NCBI RefSeq assembly: GCF_000377985.1
Contig: NZ_KB899053.1
Coordinates: 1-51,706 of the forward strand
Reading direction: 5' to 3'
Length of the DNA: 51,706 bases
Source of the DNA: Sporolactobacillus vineae DSM 21990 = SL153
GTDB lineage: Bacteria > Bacillota > Bacilli > Bacillales > Sporolactobacillaceae
The translations under genes and the position numbers were made by a program. The notes under the pieces are model-generated. The model was not told where the DNA came from. It did not search any database and saw nothing but the letters and a program-made list of their open reading frames with translations. Positions 19,499 through 29,100 of this stretch are shown here, one piece after another; the first letter of the stretch is position 1; the number at the start of each line of letters is the position of its first letter.

Positions 19499-19528
19499 GA
19501 ATAGTGCAAAGTGATTTTGCACAACCTA
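19499..19528 (+). promoter_or_regulatory. Candidate SigG promoter of sspF
   Basis: GAATA (19499-19503), an 18-base spacer and CAACCTA (19522-19528; 5 of 7 to CATACTA). The gene is forespore-specific in relatives. The spacer carries GTGCAAA/TTTGCAC, a 7-bp inverted repeat. Confidence 0.4.
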
Positions 19529-19563
19529 TGTCTGCTCGGTCACTGGAAAGGGGTTTTGCGGTT

Positions 19564-19749
19564 ATGTCACGAAAAAGAGGCGTCATGTCGGAGTCGCTGA
19601 AAGTGGAACTTGCCAAAGAACTCGGCTTTTATGATACCGTCCAAAAGGAAGGCTGGGGCGGTATCCGCGCCCGTGATGCGGGCAGTATGGTACGGCGGGC
19701 GATTGAGATCGCGGAACAGCAGCTGTCGGCCGGGAAGCGCAATGATTGA
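19564..19749 (+). CDS. sspF: Minor alpha/beta-type small acid-soluble spore protein SspF
   Basis: 61 aa, the same length as B. subtilis SspF. Members coat spore DNA and are degraded at germination. RRGVMS-like entry ([24 protein letters not shown] split across the motif), then [22 protein letters not shown], is near-identical to the family. ATG 19564 follows AAAGGGG. It lies between veg and ispE as in B. subtilis. A strong terminator follows. Confidence 0.94.
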   Translation: MSRKRGVMSESLKVELAKELGFYDTVQKEGWGGIRARDAGSMVRRAIEIAEQQLSAGKRND

Positions 19750-19760
19750 GCAGGAACAGA

Positions 19761-19796
19761 GGGTCGGCCGGAAATGGCCGGCCCCCTTTTTCTTTT
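19761..19796 (+). terminator. Terminator after sspF
   Basis: GGGTCGGCC (19761-19769) pairs with GGCCGGCCC (19776-19784), with a 6-base loop, followed by CCTTTTTCTTTT. Confidence 0.85.
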
Positions 19797-19909
19797 GAAT
19801 GAATTCCAGTACACTTACAAGGGTGAACGGTGGACGCCGCCGTGTGAGAAAACTCCGGTGCAGCAGGGAACCGGCTGACTGCGCGGAAATCCAGAAACAG
19901 GTGGAAGAT

Positions 19910-20788
19910 GTGAAGATACTCGAAAAAGCACCGGCGAAAATTAATCTGTCGCTTGACGTTATCGGCCGGCGCAGCGATGGCTATCACGAGGTGCACATGG
20001 TGATGGCGGCGATTGATCTGGCCGACAGAATTGAATGCAGCGAACTTCCCGGCAACCGTATTGTTCTGCACTCATCGGTCCCGTATGTTCCGGAAGATGA
20101 TCGCAATTTTGCCTATCAGGCAGCACGACTCATTAAAGATAAGTTCGGAATCAGCAAGGGCCTTCAGCTGACAATACAGAAACGGATCCCTGTGGCGGCC
20201 GGACTGGCGGGGGGAAGCAGCGACGCAGCGGCGACCATCCGGGCGGTTAACCGTCTCTGGCATCTGGGTATGAGCTATGAAACGATGCTTGATCTGGCAC
20301 GGCAAATCGGCTCCGATGTGGCTTTTTGTATTAAAGGCGGCACAGCGCTGGCGACAGGCCGGGGAGAGAAAATCAGTCCGCTTCCCTCGCTTCCCCCTTG
20401 CTGGGTGATCCTGGTTAAACCGGCAGTGTCCGTGGCAACCGGCCAGATCTACAAAGAATGGGATAACCGTCCGGCCGTGCACCCGGATGTTGATGCGATG
20501 GTCCGGGCGATCCATGTTCAGGATTTTGATGCGATCTGTGCCTTGCTCGGCAACACACTGGAACCGGTGACGATGGAGAAGGTGGAAGAAATCGCAAAAA
20601 TCAAAGCGCATATGCGCCAGATTGGAGCCGAAGGCATTCTGATGAGCGGCAGTGGCCCGACAGTTTTTGCTCTCACCCGGCATGAGTCACGGATGCAGCG
20701 GCTTCTAAATGGCATGAAAGGATATTGTCCGGAAGTTTATGCTGTACGCCTGTGTAAACCGTTTGCACTCTTGTCTGAATACGAATAA
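19910..20788 (+). CDS. ispE: 4-diphosphocytidyl-2-C-methyl-D-erythritol kinase
   Basis: 292-aa GHMP kinase of the methylerythritol phosphate route to isoprenoids. The N-terminal APAKINLSLDV with its catalytic lysine, the ATP loop PVAAGLAGGSSDAAA (from about residue 93) and the C-terminal MSGSGPTVF are intact. The frame is open further upstream, but homology starts at the GTG at 19910, which has AGGTGG five bases before it. The upstream sequence also holds the sspF terminator, which argues against a longer protein. The gene end overlaps the purR promoter. Confidence 0.95.
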   Translation: MKILEKAPAKINLSLDVIGRRSDGYHEVHMVMAAIDLADRIECSELPGNRIVLHSSVPYVPEDDRNFAYQAARLIKDKFGISKGLQLTIQKRIPVAAGLAGGSSDAAATIRAVNRLWHLGMSYETMLDLARQIGSDVAFCIKGGTALATGRGEKISPLPSLPPCWVILVKPAVSVATGQIYKEWDNRPAVHPDVDAMVRAIHVQDFDAICALLGNTLEPVTMEKVEEIAKIKAHMRQIGAEGILMSGSGPTVFALTRHESRMQRLLNGMKGYCPEVYAVRLCKPFALLSEYE

Positions 20789-20799
20789 TGCGGTAGAAT
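20771..20799 (+). promoter_or_regulatory. SigA promoter of purR
   Basis: TTGTCT (20771-20776), a 17-base spacer and TAGAAT (20794-20799). It begins inside the last codons of ispE. Expected start point about 20806. Confidence 0.6.
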
Positions 20800-20820
20800 T
20801 ATTGTAAATTATTCGGATTT
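20777..20820 (+). promoter_or_regulatory. Candidate PurBox pair (PurR operator) at purR
   Basis: A reverse PurBox ATTATTCGGATTT (20808-20820) matches the B. subtilis consensus at 12 of 13 positions. A forward half GAATACGAATAAT (20777-20789) matches at 10 of 13. They are 18 bases apart in opposite orientation, close to the 16-17 known from B. subtilis. One box lies in the promoter spacer and the other over the expected start point, so binding would repress purR. Confidence 0.55.
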
Positions 20821-20831
20821 GGAGGACTGTC

Positions 20832-21689
20832 ATGAAACTCAGGCGCAGCAGCAGATTGGTGGATATGACTGTATATCTGCTCAGGCATCCGCACCAGATT
20901 ATCTCGCTTTCCTATTTTTCAGATCGGTATGAGTCTGCAAAATCGTCGATCAGCGAGGATCTGACCATTATAAAAGAAAACTTTGAGACGCAGGGCGTCG
21001 GCCGGTTGCAGACCCTTCCGGGAGCCGCCGGCGGAGTCAGCTATTTGCCGTTCATGAACGGCCGTGAAGCGGAGAATTTTTTAGCGGAACTTAAAGAACA
21101 AATGACGGATACGAACCGCCTGCTTCCGGGCGGTTATTTATATATGACAGACATTCTCGGAAGACCGGATGTTGTTAATGCGATCGGCCGGCTGATCGCA
21201 TCGGTCTTTGTCGATGAAAAAATCGATGCTGTGATGACGATGGAGACAAAAGGGATTCCGCTGGCCTATGCGGTTGCTTTTCAGTGCAGCGCACCGGTAG
21301 TGGTGGTTCGCCGCAGCAGCAAAGTGACGGAGGGATCAACGGTCAGCATTAATTATATTTCAGGTTCGTCGAAACGGATTCAGACGATGGTATTGCCGCG
21401 GCGAAGTCTGAAAAAAGGAGCACGTGTCCTGATTGTCGACGACTTTATGAAGGCCGGCGGGACAATGAAAGGAATGATCAACCTGACGGGCGAGTTCGGA
21501 GCAACTGTTGCCGGGATGGCCGTTTTCGTTGAAAAGGAAGACGAACAGCCGAAACTGGTCGGTAATTACACATCATTATTGAGACTGTCCATTCCGGAAC
21601 AAGAAAACCGTCTTTCTATGGAAAACGGCAATGTGATGGATTTCTTTACGGGTCCGGGAACAGGTGGCTCGCTGGAGAACAGGAGATAA
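20832..21689 (+). CDS. purR: Purine operon repressor PurR
   Basis: 285 aa, exactly the B. subtilis length. PurR represses purine synthesis genes and is released by PRPP. A winged-helix N-terminal domain (about 1-75) is fused to a phosphoribosyltransferase-fold domain whose PRPP motif VLIVDDFMKAGGT includes D203 and D204. GGAGG lies six bases before ATG 20832. Its own promoter carries a PurBox pair. The next gene in B. subtilis, yabJ, is missing here. Confidence 0.96.
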   Translation: MKLRRSSRLVDMTVYLLRHPHQIISLSYFSDRYESAKSSISEDLTIIKENFETQGVGRLQTLPGAAGGVSYLPFMNGREAENFLAELKEQMTDTNRLLPGGYLYMTDILGRPDVVNAIGRLIASVFVDEKIDAVMTMETKGIPLAYAVAFQCSAPVVVVRRSSKVTEGSTVSINYISGSSKRIQTMVLPRRSLKKGARVLIVDDFMKAGGTMKGMINLTGEFGATVAGMAVFVEKEDEQPKLVGNYTSLLRLSIPEQENRLSMENGNVMDFFTGPGTGGSLENRR

Positions 21690-21712
21690 TATTTAATTTG
21701 CAGGTTCTTTTT

Positions 21713-21740
21713 GCAGGAGATTCCTCTTTCTGTGTGGAAA
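21713..21740 (+). promoter_or_regulatory. Candidate SigH promoter of spoVG
   Basis: GCAGGAGAT (21713-21721; 8 of 9 to RnAGGAwWW), a 12-base spacer and GTGGAAA (21734-21740; RnnGAAT with one mismatch). spoVG of B. subtilis is a classical SigH-dependent gene. Confidence 0.5.
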
Positions 21741-21785
21741 CCTAAGTATAGGGTTGATATCCACGGAAAGGGTGGTGTCTGAAGC

Positions 21786-22076
21786 ATGGAAATAACTGAT
21801 GTCAGGCTGCGCCTGGTTCATACAGACGGCCGAATGAGAGCGATTGCATCAATAACGATTGATAAGGAATTTGTGGTTCACGACATTCGCGTGATTGACG
21901 GCAATAACGGGCTGTTTGTCGCGATGCCGAGCAAGCGGACCCCGGACGGGGAATTCAGAGATATCGCGCATCCGATCACACCGGCAACGCGGGAAAAGAT
22001 ACAGAGTGCGGTGCTTGGTGAATATCAGCAGGCCTGCGCCGCAGATCCGACATTTGAGCAGGCCGGTGCCTCCTGA
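21786..22076 (+). CDS. spoVG: Septation and regulatory protein SpoVG
   Basis: 96 aa, near the B. subtilis 97. SpoVG is a small conserved nucleic-acid-binding regulator that affects asymmetric division and other processes. [32 protein letters not shown] and [23 protein letters not shown] match the family along its length. GGGTGG is ten bases before the ATG. A terminator follows. Confidence 0.96.
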   Translation: MEITDVRLRLVHTDGRMRAIASITIDKEFVVHDIRVIDGNNGLFVAMPSKRTPDGEFRDIAHPITPATREKIQSAVLGEYQQACAADPTFEQAGAS

Positions 22077-22105
22077 TAAAAGAAACGGTCAGATAAACAC
22101 GAACG

Positions 22106-22129
22106 GGAACCTTCACAGGGTTCCTTTTT
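22106..22129 (+). terminator. Terminator after spoVG
   Basis: GGAACC (22106-22111) pairs with GGTTCC (22119-22124) around a 7-base loop, followed by five T. Confidence 0.75.
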
Positions 22130-22212
22130 CTATAATTACAGGAAAGAAAGGTCACCTTGCAGAAGAAAACCTGCATGCCGATTGGCGGTAAATCACTCCG
22201 TTTCATGACTTC

Positions 22213-22241
22213 TTGAAAAAGCACAGTGATTAAGCTATAGT
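22213..22241 (+). promoter_or_regulatory. SigA promoter of glmU-prs
   Basis: TTGAAA (22213-22218), a 17-base spacer and TATAGT (22236-22241). Confidence 0.75.
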
Positions 22242-22280
22242 CTAAAAAGGATGCCAAGGTTTTCAGCGTGGGGGTTTATC

Positions 22281-23660
22281 ATGTCAAATCGATATGCGAT
22301 TATTCTGGCTGCTGGCAAGGGCACCAGAATGAAATCGAAATTATATAAAGTGCTTCACCAGGTCTGCGGCAAGCCAATGATTCGTCATGTTGTTGACGAG
22401 GTCCGTCAGGCAGACTTTTCAAGTATCTATGTGGTCGTCGGCTACGGTGCCGAAGCCGTCAGCAGCTGTGTCGGAGATGACGCGGTCTGCCTGCTTCAGA
22501 AAGAACAGCTGGGTACGGCGCACGCGGTGCTTCAGGCGTCGGACAGACTCGCCGGACAGGCAGGCACAACGATCGTGCTATGCGGTGATACACCGCTCGT
22601 GACGCACGAGACAATTGAGCAGCTGATCGACGCTCAGGAACGTGAGCACGCCGCGGCTGCCGTACTGACCGCGAAGCTGAACAATCCCGCCGGTTATGGA
22701 CGGATCATCCGGACGGCTTCCGGCGATCTCGAGCGGATCGTTGAGGATAAGGATGCAACCGGCGAGGAAAAGAAAGTCAATGAAGTCAACACAGGTATTT
22801 ACAGTTTTGATAATAAATTACTGTTTGAGACGCTGCACAAGGTGGGTAATGAGAATGCACAGGGTGAGTATTATCTTCCCGATGTCATTCAGCTTCTGAT
22901 CCAGGCCTCGAAGAAAGTAATCGCCCGGATGACACCGCATTTTGAAGAAACAGTCGGCGTCAATGACCGGATTCAGCTGGCTGCGGCGGAGAAGTACATG
23001 CGGGACAGAATCAACAGGCGTTTGATGGCGCAGGGCGTCACACTGATCGATCCGGAAACGACCTATATTTCTGCGGAGACGGTTATCGGACAGGATACGG
23101 TCATTTATCCCGGTACAATTATCGAAGGCCACACAGAAATCGGGAGCGGCTGCAAAATCGGACCGCGTACGCACGTCAAAAATTGCCGGATCGGTTCCGA
23201 ATCGCTCGTCGATCAATCGGTTCTCGAGGAGAGCTGGATCGGGGACTGGGTGGAAATCGGACCTTTTTCCCATATCCGTCCGTTATCGAAGATCCATAAT
23301 CAGGCGCATATCGGTAACTTTGTTGAAGTCAAGAAGTCGGAAATCGGCGAGCGCAGCAAAGCATCGCATCTTACATATCTGGGCGACGCTGTACTTGGCA
23401 ACGATGTAAATATGGGCTGCGGGACAATTACCGTGAACTATGATGGAAAGAATAAATTTGCAACCCGCATCGGCAACGGTGCTTTCATCGGCTGTAACGC
23501 AAATCTGGTTGCACCGGTGACGATCGGGGACGGGGCGTTTGTTGCCGCGGGTTCGACGATTACTGAATCGGTTAATGCAGATGCACTGGCCATTGCCCGT
23601 TCCCGGCAGACGAACAAGGAAAATTATGCACTCAAACTGAATTACAGAGTGAACCCATAA
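22281..23660 (+). CDS. glmU: Bifunctional GlmU: GlcN-1-P acetyltransferase / GlcNAc-1-P uridyltransferase
   Basis: 459-aa enzyme that makes UDP-GlcNAc for the cell wall. The N-terminal nucleotidyltransferase carries [12 protein letters not shown] (9-20) and CGDTPL; the C-terminal half is a left-handed beta-helix of hexapeptide repeats (from about residue 255) ending with NYDGKNKF and [14 protein letters not shown] for acetyl-CoA binding. ATG 22281 follows a GGGGG stretch and is where homology begins; ten further in-frame codons upstream overlap the promoter start site. It forms an operon with prs, 18 bases downstream. Confidence 0.96.
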   Translation: MSNRYAIILAAGKGTRMKSKLYKVLHQVCGKPMIRHVVDEVRQADFSSIYVVVGYGAEAVSSCVGDDAVCLLQKEQLGTAHAVLQASDRLAGQAGTTIVLCGDTPLVTHETIEQLIDAQEREHAAAAVLTAKLNNPAGYGRIIRTASGDLERIVEDKDATGEEKKVNEVNTGIYSFDNKLLFETLHKVGNENAQGEYYLPDVIQLLIQASKKVIARMTPHFEETVGVNDRIQLAAAEKYMRDRINRRLMAQGVTLIDPETTYISAETVIGQDTVIYPGTIIEGHTEIGSGCKIGPRTHVKNCRIGSESLVDQSVLEESWIGDWVEIGPFSHIRPLSKIHNQAHIGNFVEVKKSEIGERSKASHLTYLGDAVLGNDVNMGCGTITVNYDGKNKFATRIGNGAFIGCNANLVAPVTIGDGAFVAAGSTITESVNADALAIARSRQTNKENYALKLNYRVNP

Positions 23661-23678
23661 CTGGAGGGACCTAACAGG

Positions 23679-24629
23679 ATGGTCAGCTATCTCGATCCGA
23701 ATTTAAAAGTATTCAGTCTTAACTCCAATCCCGATCTTGCCGTGCAGATTGCCGAACATATCGGCATTAAACTTGGCAAGTGTCTGGTTTCGTCGTTCAG
23801 CGACGGCGAAATCCGGATCAGCATCGAAGAAAGTATCCGCGGCAGTGAAGTGTATGTGATTCAGTCCACCTGCGCGCCGGTCAATCAGCATCTGATGGAG
23901 CTTCTGATCATGATCGATGCACTGAAGCGTGCATCGGCAAAGACCATCAATGTAGTCATTCCCTACTACGGCTATGCCCGCCAGGATCGGAAGGCCCGTG
24001 CCAGAGAGCCGATCACGGCCAAACTGGTTGCCAATCTGCTTGAAACAGCAGGTGCGACCCGAATTCTGACGATGGATCTTCATGCACCGCAGATTCAGGG
24101 CTTTTTTGATATCCCGGTCGATCAGCTGCTCGGCGTGCCGACGCTTTCCGAGTACTTCCTGAGCAAGAAGATTGAAGATGTGGTTGTCGTTTCTCCGGAT
24201 CATGGCGGCGTCATCCGTGCCAGGAAGATGGCCGACCGGCTTAAAGCACCGATCGCGATTATCGACAAACGCCGGCCGCGTCCGAATGTCGCAGAAGTGA
24301 TGAACATCATCGGTGATATTGAAGGCAAGACGGCGATCATTATTGATGATCTGATTGATACGGCCGGAACGATCACGCTTGCAGCCAATGCATTAGTTGA
24401 GCGCGGCGCAAAAAAGGTGTATGCTTGCTGTACGCACCCTGTTCTCTCAGGACCGGCCATCGAACGGATCCAGGCATCTGCAATCAGCGAACTGGTCGTC
24501 ACAAATACCATTCCGCTGCCTGAAGAAAAGAAAACTGACAAAATTGTTCAGCTGTCTGTTGCCCCGCTCATTGGCGAAGCAATTATTCGCATCCATGAAA
24601 AACTTTCGGTCAGCCGTCTGTTTAACTGA
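23679..24629 (+). CDS. prs: Ribose-phosphate pyrophosphokinase
   Basis: 316-aa enzyme making PRPP from ribose 5-phosphate and ATP. The ATP-binding FSDGEIR segment, the [11 protein letters not shown] loop, the metal and ATP motif [12 protein letters not shown] and the PRPP loop [11 protein letters not shown] (near 220) are all intact. GGAGGG precedes ATG 23679. PRPP is also the ligand of PurR, encoded two genes upstream, so the regulator and the source of its signal are neighbours. Confidence 0.97.
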   Translation: MVSYLDPNLKVFSLNSNPDLAVQIAEHIGIKLGKCLVSSFSDGEIRISIEESIRGSEVYVIQSTCAPVNQHLMELLIMIDALKRASAKTINVVIPYYGYARQDRKARAREPITAKLVANLLETAGATRILTMDLHAPQIQGFFDIPVDQLLGVPTLSEYFLSKKIEDVVVVSPDHGGVIRARKMADRLKAPIAIIDKRRPRPNVAEVMNIIGDIEGKTAIIIDDLIDTAGTITLAANALVERGAKKVYACCTHPVLSGPAIERIQASAISELVVTNTIPLPEEKKTDKIVQLSVAPLIGEAIIRIHEKLSVSRLFN

Positions 24630-24720
24630 TGCAGTGTGGTTGTCTGGAGGATACGGGGTTCAGCTGGAACAAGCTGTTTAAAAAATAATATATTATTGGG
24701 TTTGAAAGGATGTGCAACAG

Positions 24721-25350
24721 TTGGCAACATTGAATGCGGCCATTCGCGATGATTCGAAAAAGTCAATCGCAAAACAACTGAGACGTGAGGGACAGATCCC
24801 TGCAGTCGTTTATGGAAAAGGTGTGGAGGAAAACGAATCGATTGCGGTAAACGCCGGAGAAGTCAGCAAGGCGTTTCGCAAAGAGGGACGTAACGCGATT
24901 ATTACACTGAATCTCAGTGATGACAAAAAGTATACGGTTATGGCCCATGAATTGCAGTTTAACAATCTGAAAGGAACGATCCAGCATATTGACTTCCTGG
25001 CGATCAACGTTAACGAAGCCATTGATGCGGTTGTCCCTGTTGAATTGAAAGGTACTGAAACAGTAGAGGTCGGCGAAGTCGTCGTCAATAATCAGCTAAG
25101 TGAACTGACGGTACGCTCTCTGCCGAAGAATCTGCCCGCAGCGATTGAACTTGACGTGTCCGGACTCCATGTCGGCGACAGTATCAGAATCAGCGAGATC
25201 AAACCGGCCGGCGATTACACGATTCTCGGCGAACCTGAAGACGTTGTCGTCTCTGTTTCTTACAGCAGCAAGGTAGCCGATACGACACCTGAGACGGAAG
25301 CAACCAATCAGGCTGAACCGGCAGCTCCGGAAGAAAAACCTGCTGAATAA
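24721..25350 (+). CDS. ctc: 50S ribosomal protein L25, general stress form (Ctc)
   Basis: 209 aa, the long form of L25 (TL5/Ctc type) that binds 5S rRNA in its N-terminal domain (about 1-90), followed by a beta-rich C-terminal domain and a Pro/Ala/Glu-rich acidic tail (about 185-209). The start is TTG 24721: AAAGGA at 24705-24710 is ten bases upstream, and the N-terminus MATLNA matches that of B. subtilis Ctc (MATLTA). The GTG at 24712 is only one base from the ribosome site. A terminator follows. Confidence 0.93.
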   Translation: MATLNAAIRDDSKKSIAKQLRREGQIPAVVYGKGVEENESIAVNAGEVSKAFRKEGRNAIITLNLSDDKKYTVMAHELQFNNLKGTIQHIDFLAINVNEAIDAVVPVELKGTETVEVGEVVVNNQLSELTVRSLPKNLPAAIELDVSGLHVGDSIRISEIKPAGDYTILGEPEDVVVSVSYSSKVADTTPETEATNQAEPAAPEEKPAE

Positions 25351-25366
25351 TGGCGGATTACAATAT

Positions 25367-25403
25367 AAAAAAAGGCGTAACGATTCAGGTTACGCCTTTT
25401 TTT
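25367..25403 (+). terminator. Strong terminator after ctc
   Basis: A perfect 15-bp stem including A7 on the left and T7 on the right (GGCGTAAC/GTTACGCC core), loop of seven. It may act in both directions. Confidence 0.92.
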
Positions 25404-25495
25404 ATCTCGAAAATAATCAAGCCTTATTCGTCTGATCCTGTTTCTCAGGCAGTAGAATCTGCCCGGCAGCAGGTAAAATGAAGGAGTATAGAAAA

Positions 25496-26074
25496 ATGGG
25501 CATGAAAATGATCGTCGGGCTGGGGAACCCAGGTTCTGAGTATGCGCATACAAGACATAATATGGGTTTTGAGGTTGTGGATCGGCTGGCTGAAAAATAC
25601 CAGATTCGTCTCGATCACAGCAAGTTCAAGGCTTTATTCGGAAAGGGAACAATCGACGGCAACGCCGTTATCCTGGTCAAACCGCTCACCTATATGAATG
25701 CATCAGGAGAAGCCGTAGGTCCCCTGCTCCATTTTTTTAAACTGGTTCCGGATGATGACCTGCTCGTTATCCATGATGATATGGATCTGAATATGGGCAG
25801 ACTCCGTCTGAGGCATAAAGGAAGTTCAGGCGGGCACAATGGTATCAAATCGCTGATCCTTCACCTCGGCACAGAGAACTTTGCGCGAATCAAGGTAGGC
25901 GTCGGCCATCCGGAACGAACGCAGCAGGCTGTCGTCAACTATGTCCTGAGCAGATTCAACAGAGAAGAGCAGGCCATTATGGAGGATACATTTGAACGTG
26001 CTTCGGATGCAGCAGCAGCCTGGCTGTCTCTTCCTTTTTCCGAACTGATGAACAGGTTTAATGCAAGTAAGTGA
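25496..26074 (+). CDS. pth: Peptidyl-tRNA hydrolase
   Basis: 192-aa enzyme that releases peptides from stalled peptidyl-tRNA; the B. subtilis gene was first found as spoVC. GLGNPG (8-13), catalytic H21 in TRHNMGF, PLTYMNASGEAV and HDDMDL are intact. The start is ATG 25496, nine bases after AAGGAG; the upstream ATG 25478 precedes that site and ATG 25502 is a weaker choice. The gene fin (yabK), between pth and mfd in B. subtilis, is absent. Confidence 0.96.
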   Translation: MGMKMIVGLGNPGSEYAHTRHNMGFEVVDRLAEKYQIRLDHSKFKALFGKGTIDGNAVILVKPLTYMNASGEAVGPLLHFFKLVPDDDLLVIHDDMDLNMGRLRLRHKGSSGGHNGIKSLILHLGTENFARIKVGVGHPERTQQAVVNYVLSRFNREEQAIMEDTFERASDAAAAWLSLPFSELMNRFNASK

Positions 26075-26164
26075 CTAATTTATGGGAAATAATCTGAATT
26101 GTAACAGAGCGGAAAGCTTTGGCGGGAGCAAAACGCTTTTGGTGCACGAAAGCGAGGATTGCCA

Positions 26165-29100
26165 ATGTTTGGCCTAAGCGCTTTTTATGCGCAAAAAATA
26201 AATGAACTCAGGACGATACTGGATGGATTCGCAGAAGGAATAACCCAGCAACTGGTGTCCGGTCTGTCGGGCAGTGCCAAATCGCTCTGGATCGCCTCGA
26301 TGTTTGATCAGCGCTCAGGTTCGCTGATTGCGGTGACGCACAACCTCTATCAAGGACAGAAACTTTACAATGATCTTGCGGAACTCGTTGCTCCGGAAGC
26401 GCTTTTTCTGTACCCGACGAATGATCTGATTGCTGCCGACATTGCCGTTGCCAGCCCGGAACTGCTGGCCCAGCGCATTGATGTGCTGAACCATCTGGCA
26501 GCGGGAGAAAAGTGTCTTGTAGTAGTACCTGCCGCCGGCATCAAGCGACTGCTCGCACCGCCGTTTCTGTGGAAAACCAGCCTGATCCGGTTTAAGTCCG
26601 GAGAAGTGGTCGATCTGGAAGATCTGATCCGAAAACTGACGGCCATCGGTTATGAGCGGGGAGCAATGGTTACCGGTCCGGGGCAATTCAGCCTGAGGGG
26701 CGGGATCATTGATATCTTCCCGCTGACTGAAGAACATCCGCTGCGCATCGAGCTGTTCGACGACGAAGTGGATTCCATCCGTTTCTTCGACAGTGAAACG
26801 CAGCGTTCGCTTGATATGCTGCAGGAATCCCCGGTCATTGGCCCGGCAAAAGAGTACCTGCTCTATGACGAAGTGTATGACCGGGCAGCCCGGTCGCTTG
26901 ACACGGCACTTTCTGCCACGCTGTCCCGAGTCGGTGATCCGGCCGTCAGGGACGCGATCGATGAACATATCGGCGCCGATATCGAGAAACTGAAACAGCA
27001 TGAAGCGCCACAGAATATGGGCCGGTTTTCTGCGCTTCTCTACAGCAGACAGACCACACTGACCGATTATGTCCCTGCCGACACGCTGCTCATTTTTGAT
27101 GAGATCAGCAGAATCCAGGAAATGATGGATCAGTTGGATCGTGAAGAGGCAGAGTGGCAGGTCGATATGCTGCAAAAAGGAGAGATGGTCAATGATGTAC
27201 CGCTGACCATGAGCTGGCCGGATCTGTCCGACCGGCTGAAACAGCCGCTGCTGCTGCTCTCGCTTTTTCTCAGATATCACGGCCAGTTTCAGCCGCAGAA
27301 TATTGTGAATCTGAATTGCCGGTCGATGCAAGACTTTCACGGCCAGATCAACCTGCTGAAAACAGAAACAAGCCGCTGGATGAAGAGCGAATTTGCTGTA
27401 GTCTTTCTCGCCTCAAGTCCGGAACGCGCGAAACGGCTGGAACAGGTCCTTCAGGATTATGGTATTGACGCCGAAACGGCTGAGCGGGGTTCAGCTCCGG
27501 TGCCGGGCCATCTTCAGGTGGTGATCAGCGGTCTGGAAAACGGATTTGAATTACCGCTTCAGCGGCTTGCTGTGGTGACGGAGAAGGAAGTCTTTACGAA
27601 GAAATCTCCGAAAACGCAGCACCGGGGCAGAAAGATATCCAATGCCGAACGACTGAAAAATTATAATGAACTGAAAACCGGTGACTACGTGGTCCATGTC
27701 GACCATGGGATCGGGCGTTACGCGGGGATCCAGACGCTCGAGGTCAACGGGGTACACAAGGACTATCTGGAAATTATCTATAAAGGCAACGACAAACTTT
27801 TTGTGCCGGTCGAGCATATCGGTCAGGTGCAGAAGTATGTCGGGTCGGAAGGTAAAGAGCCGAAGATTTATTCCCTTGGCGGAAGCGAATGGAAAAAGGT
27901 CAAGAGCAAAGCAAAATCCTCAGTTCAGGACATCGCTGACGATCTGATTAAACTGTATGCGAAGCGGGAGGCAAGCCGGGGCCATGCTTTCGCAAAGGAC
28001 GGTCCTGCACAGCGAGCTTTTGAGGCAGCCTTCCCCTATCAGGAAACGGCGGATCAGATCCAGGCGATTGATGAGATCAAAAAGGATATGGAAAAGGAAA
28101 AGCCGATGGACCGGCTACTGTGCGGGGATGTCGGTTACGGGAAGACCGAGGTGGCGCTGCGTGCGGCGTTCAAGGCGATCGAGGACGGAAAGCAAGTAGC
28201 TTTTCTCGTTCCGACAACCATTCTTGCCCAGCAGCATTACGAAACGTCCATGGAACGGTTTGAGGATTTCCCGGTCTCGATCGGTGTGCTGAGCCGCTTC
28301 CGGACACATAAGGAACAGCTCGAGACACTCAGAGGATTGAAAGCAGGGACGATCGATATGGTGATCGGCACGCACCGGCTGCTGTCGAAGGATGTTGTCT
28401 TCAAGGATCTCGGTCTCCTGATTGTGGATGAGGAGCAGCGATTCGGCGTCACACATAAAGAGAAGATCAAGCGGCTGAAAGCCAACGTCGATGTGCTGAC
28501 GCTGACCGCGACACCGATTCCGAGGACGCTGCACATGTCGATTATGGGCGTCCGCGACCTGTCGATTATTGAAACGCCGCCGGAAAACCGTTTTCCGGTG
28601 CAAACATACGTAACCGAATACAACGAAACACTCGTGCGCGAAGCCATTGAGCGTGAAATGGCACGCGGCGGACAGGTTTACTTTCTTTACAACCGCGTGG
28701 AAAGCATCCAGAGAATGGCGGATCTGATCTCCACCCTCGTTCCCGATGCGTCGGTGACGTTTGCCCACGGCCAGATGAAGGAATCGGAACTGGAAGCCGC
28801 AATGATCGATTTTCTGGACGGCACAGCAGATGTACTGGTCAGTACAACGATCATTGAGGAAGGCGTCGACATCCCGAACGTCAACACCCTGATTGTCTAC
28901 GATGCGGATAAAATGGGCCTGGCCCAGCTCTATCAGCTGCGCGGCCGGGTGGGCCGCTCAAACCGGGTCGCCTACGCTTATTTCACCTATCAGCGGGACA
29001 AAGTAATGAATGAAGTGGCGGAGAAACGCCTTCAGGCCATAAAGGAATTTACTGAGCTGGGTTCCGGATTCAAGATCGCGATGCGGGATCTTTCGATTCG

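Noticed and set aside
24676-24703. GTTTAA-16-GGGTTT, a SigB-like promoter before ctc
   Set aside because: The spacer is too long, the -10 is poor, and transcription would start at the ribosome binding site. B. subtilis ctc is SigB-controlled, so the resemblance is tempting but not sufficient.
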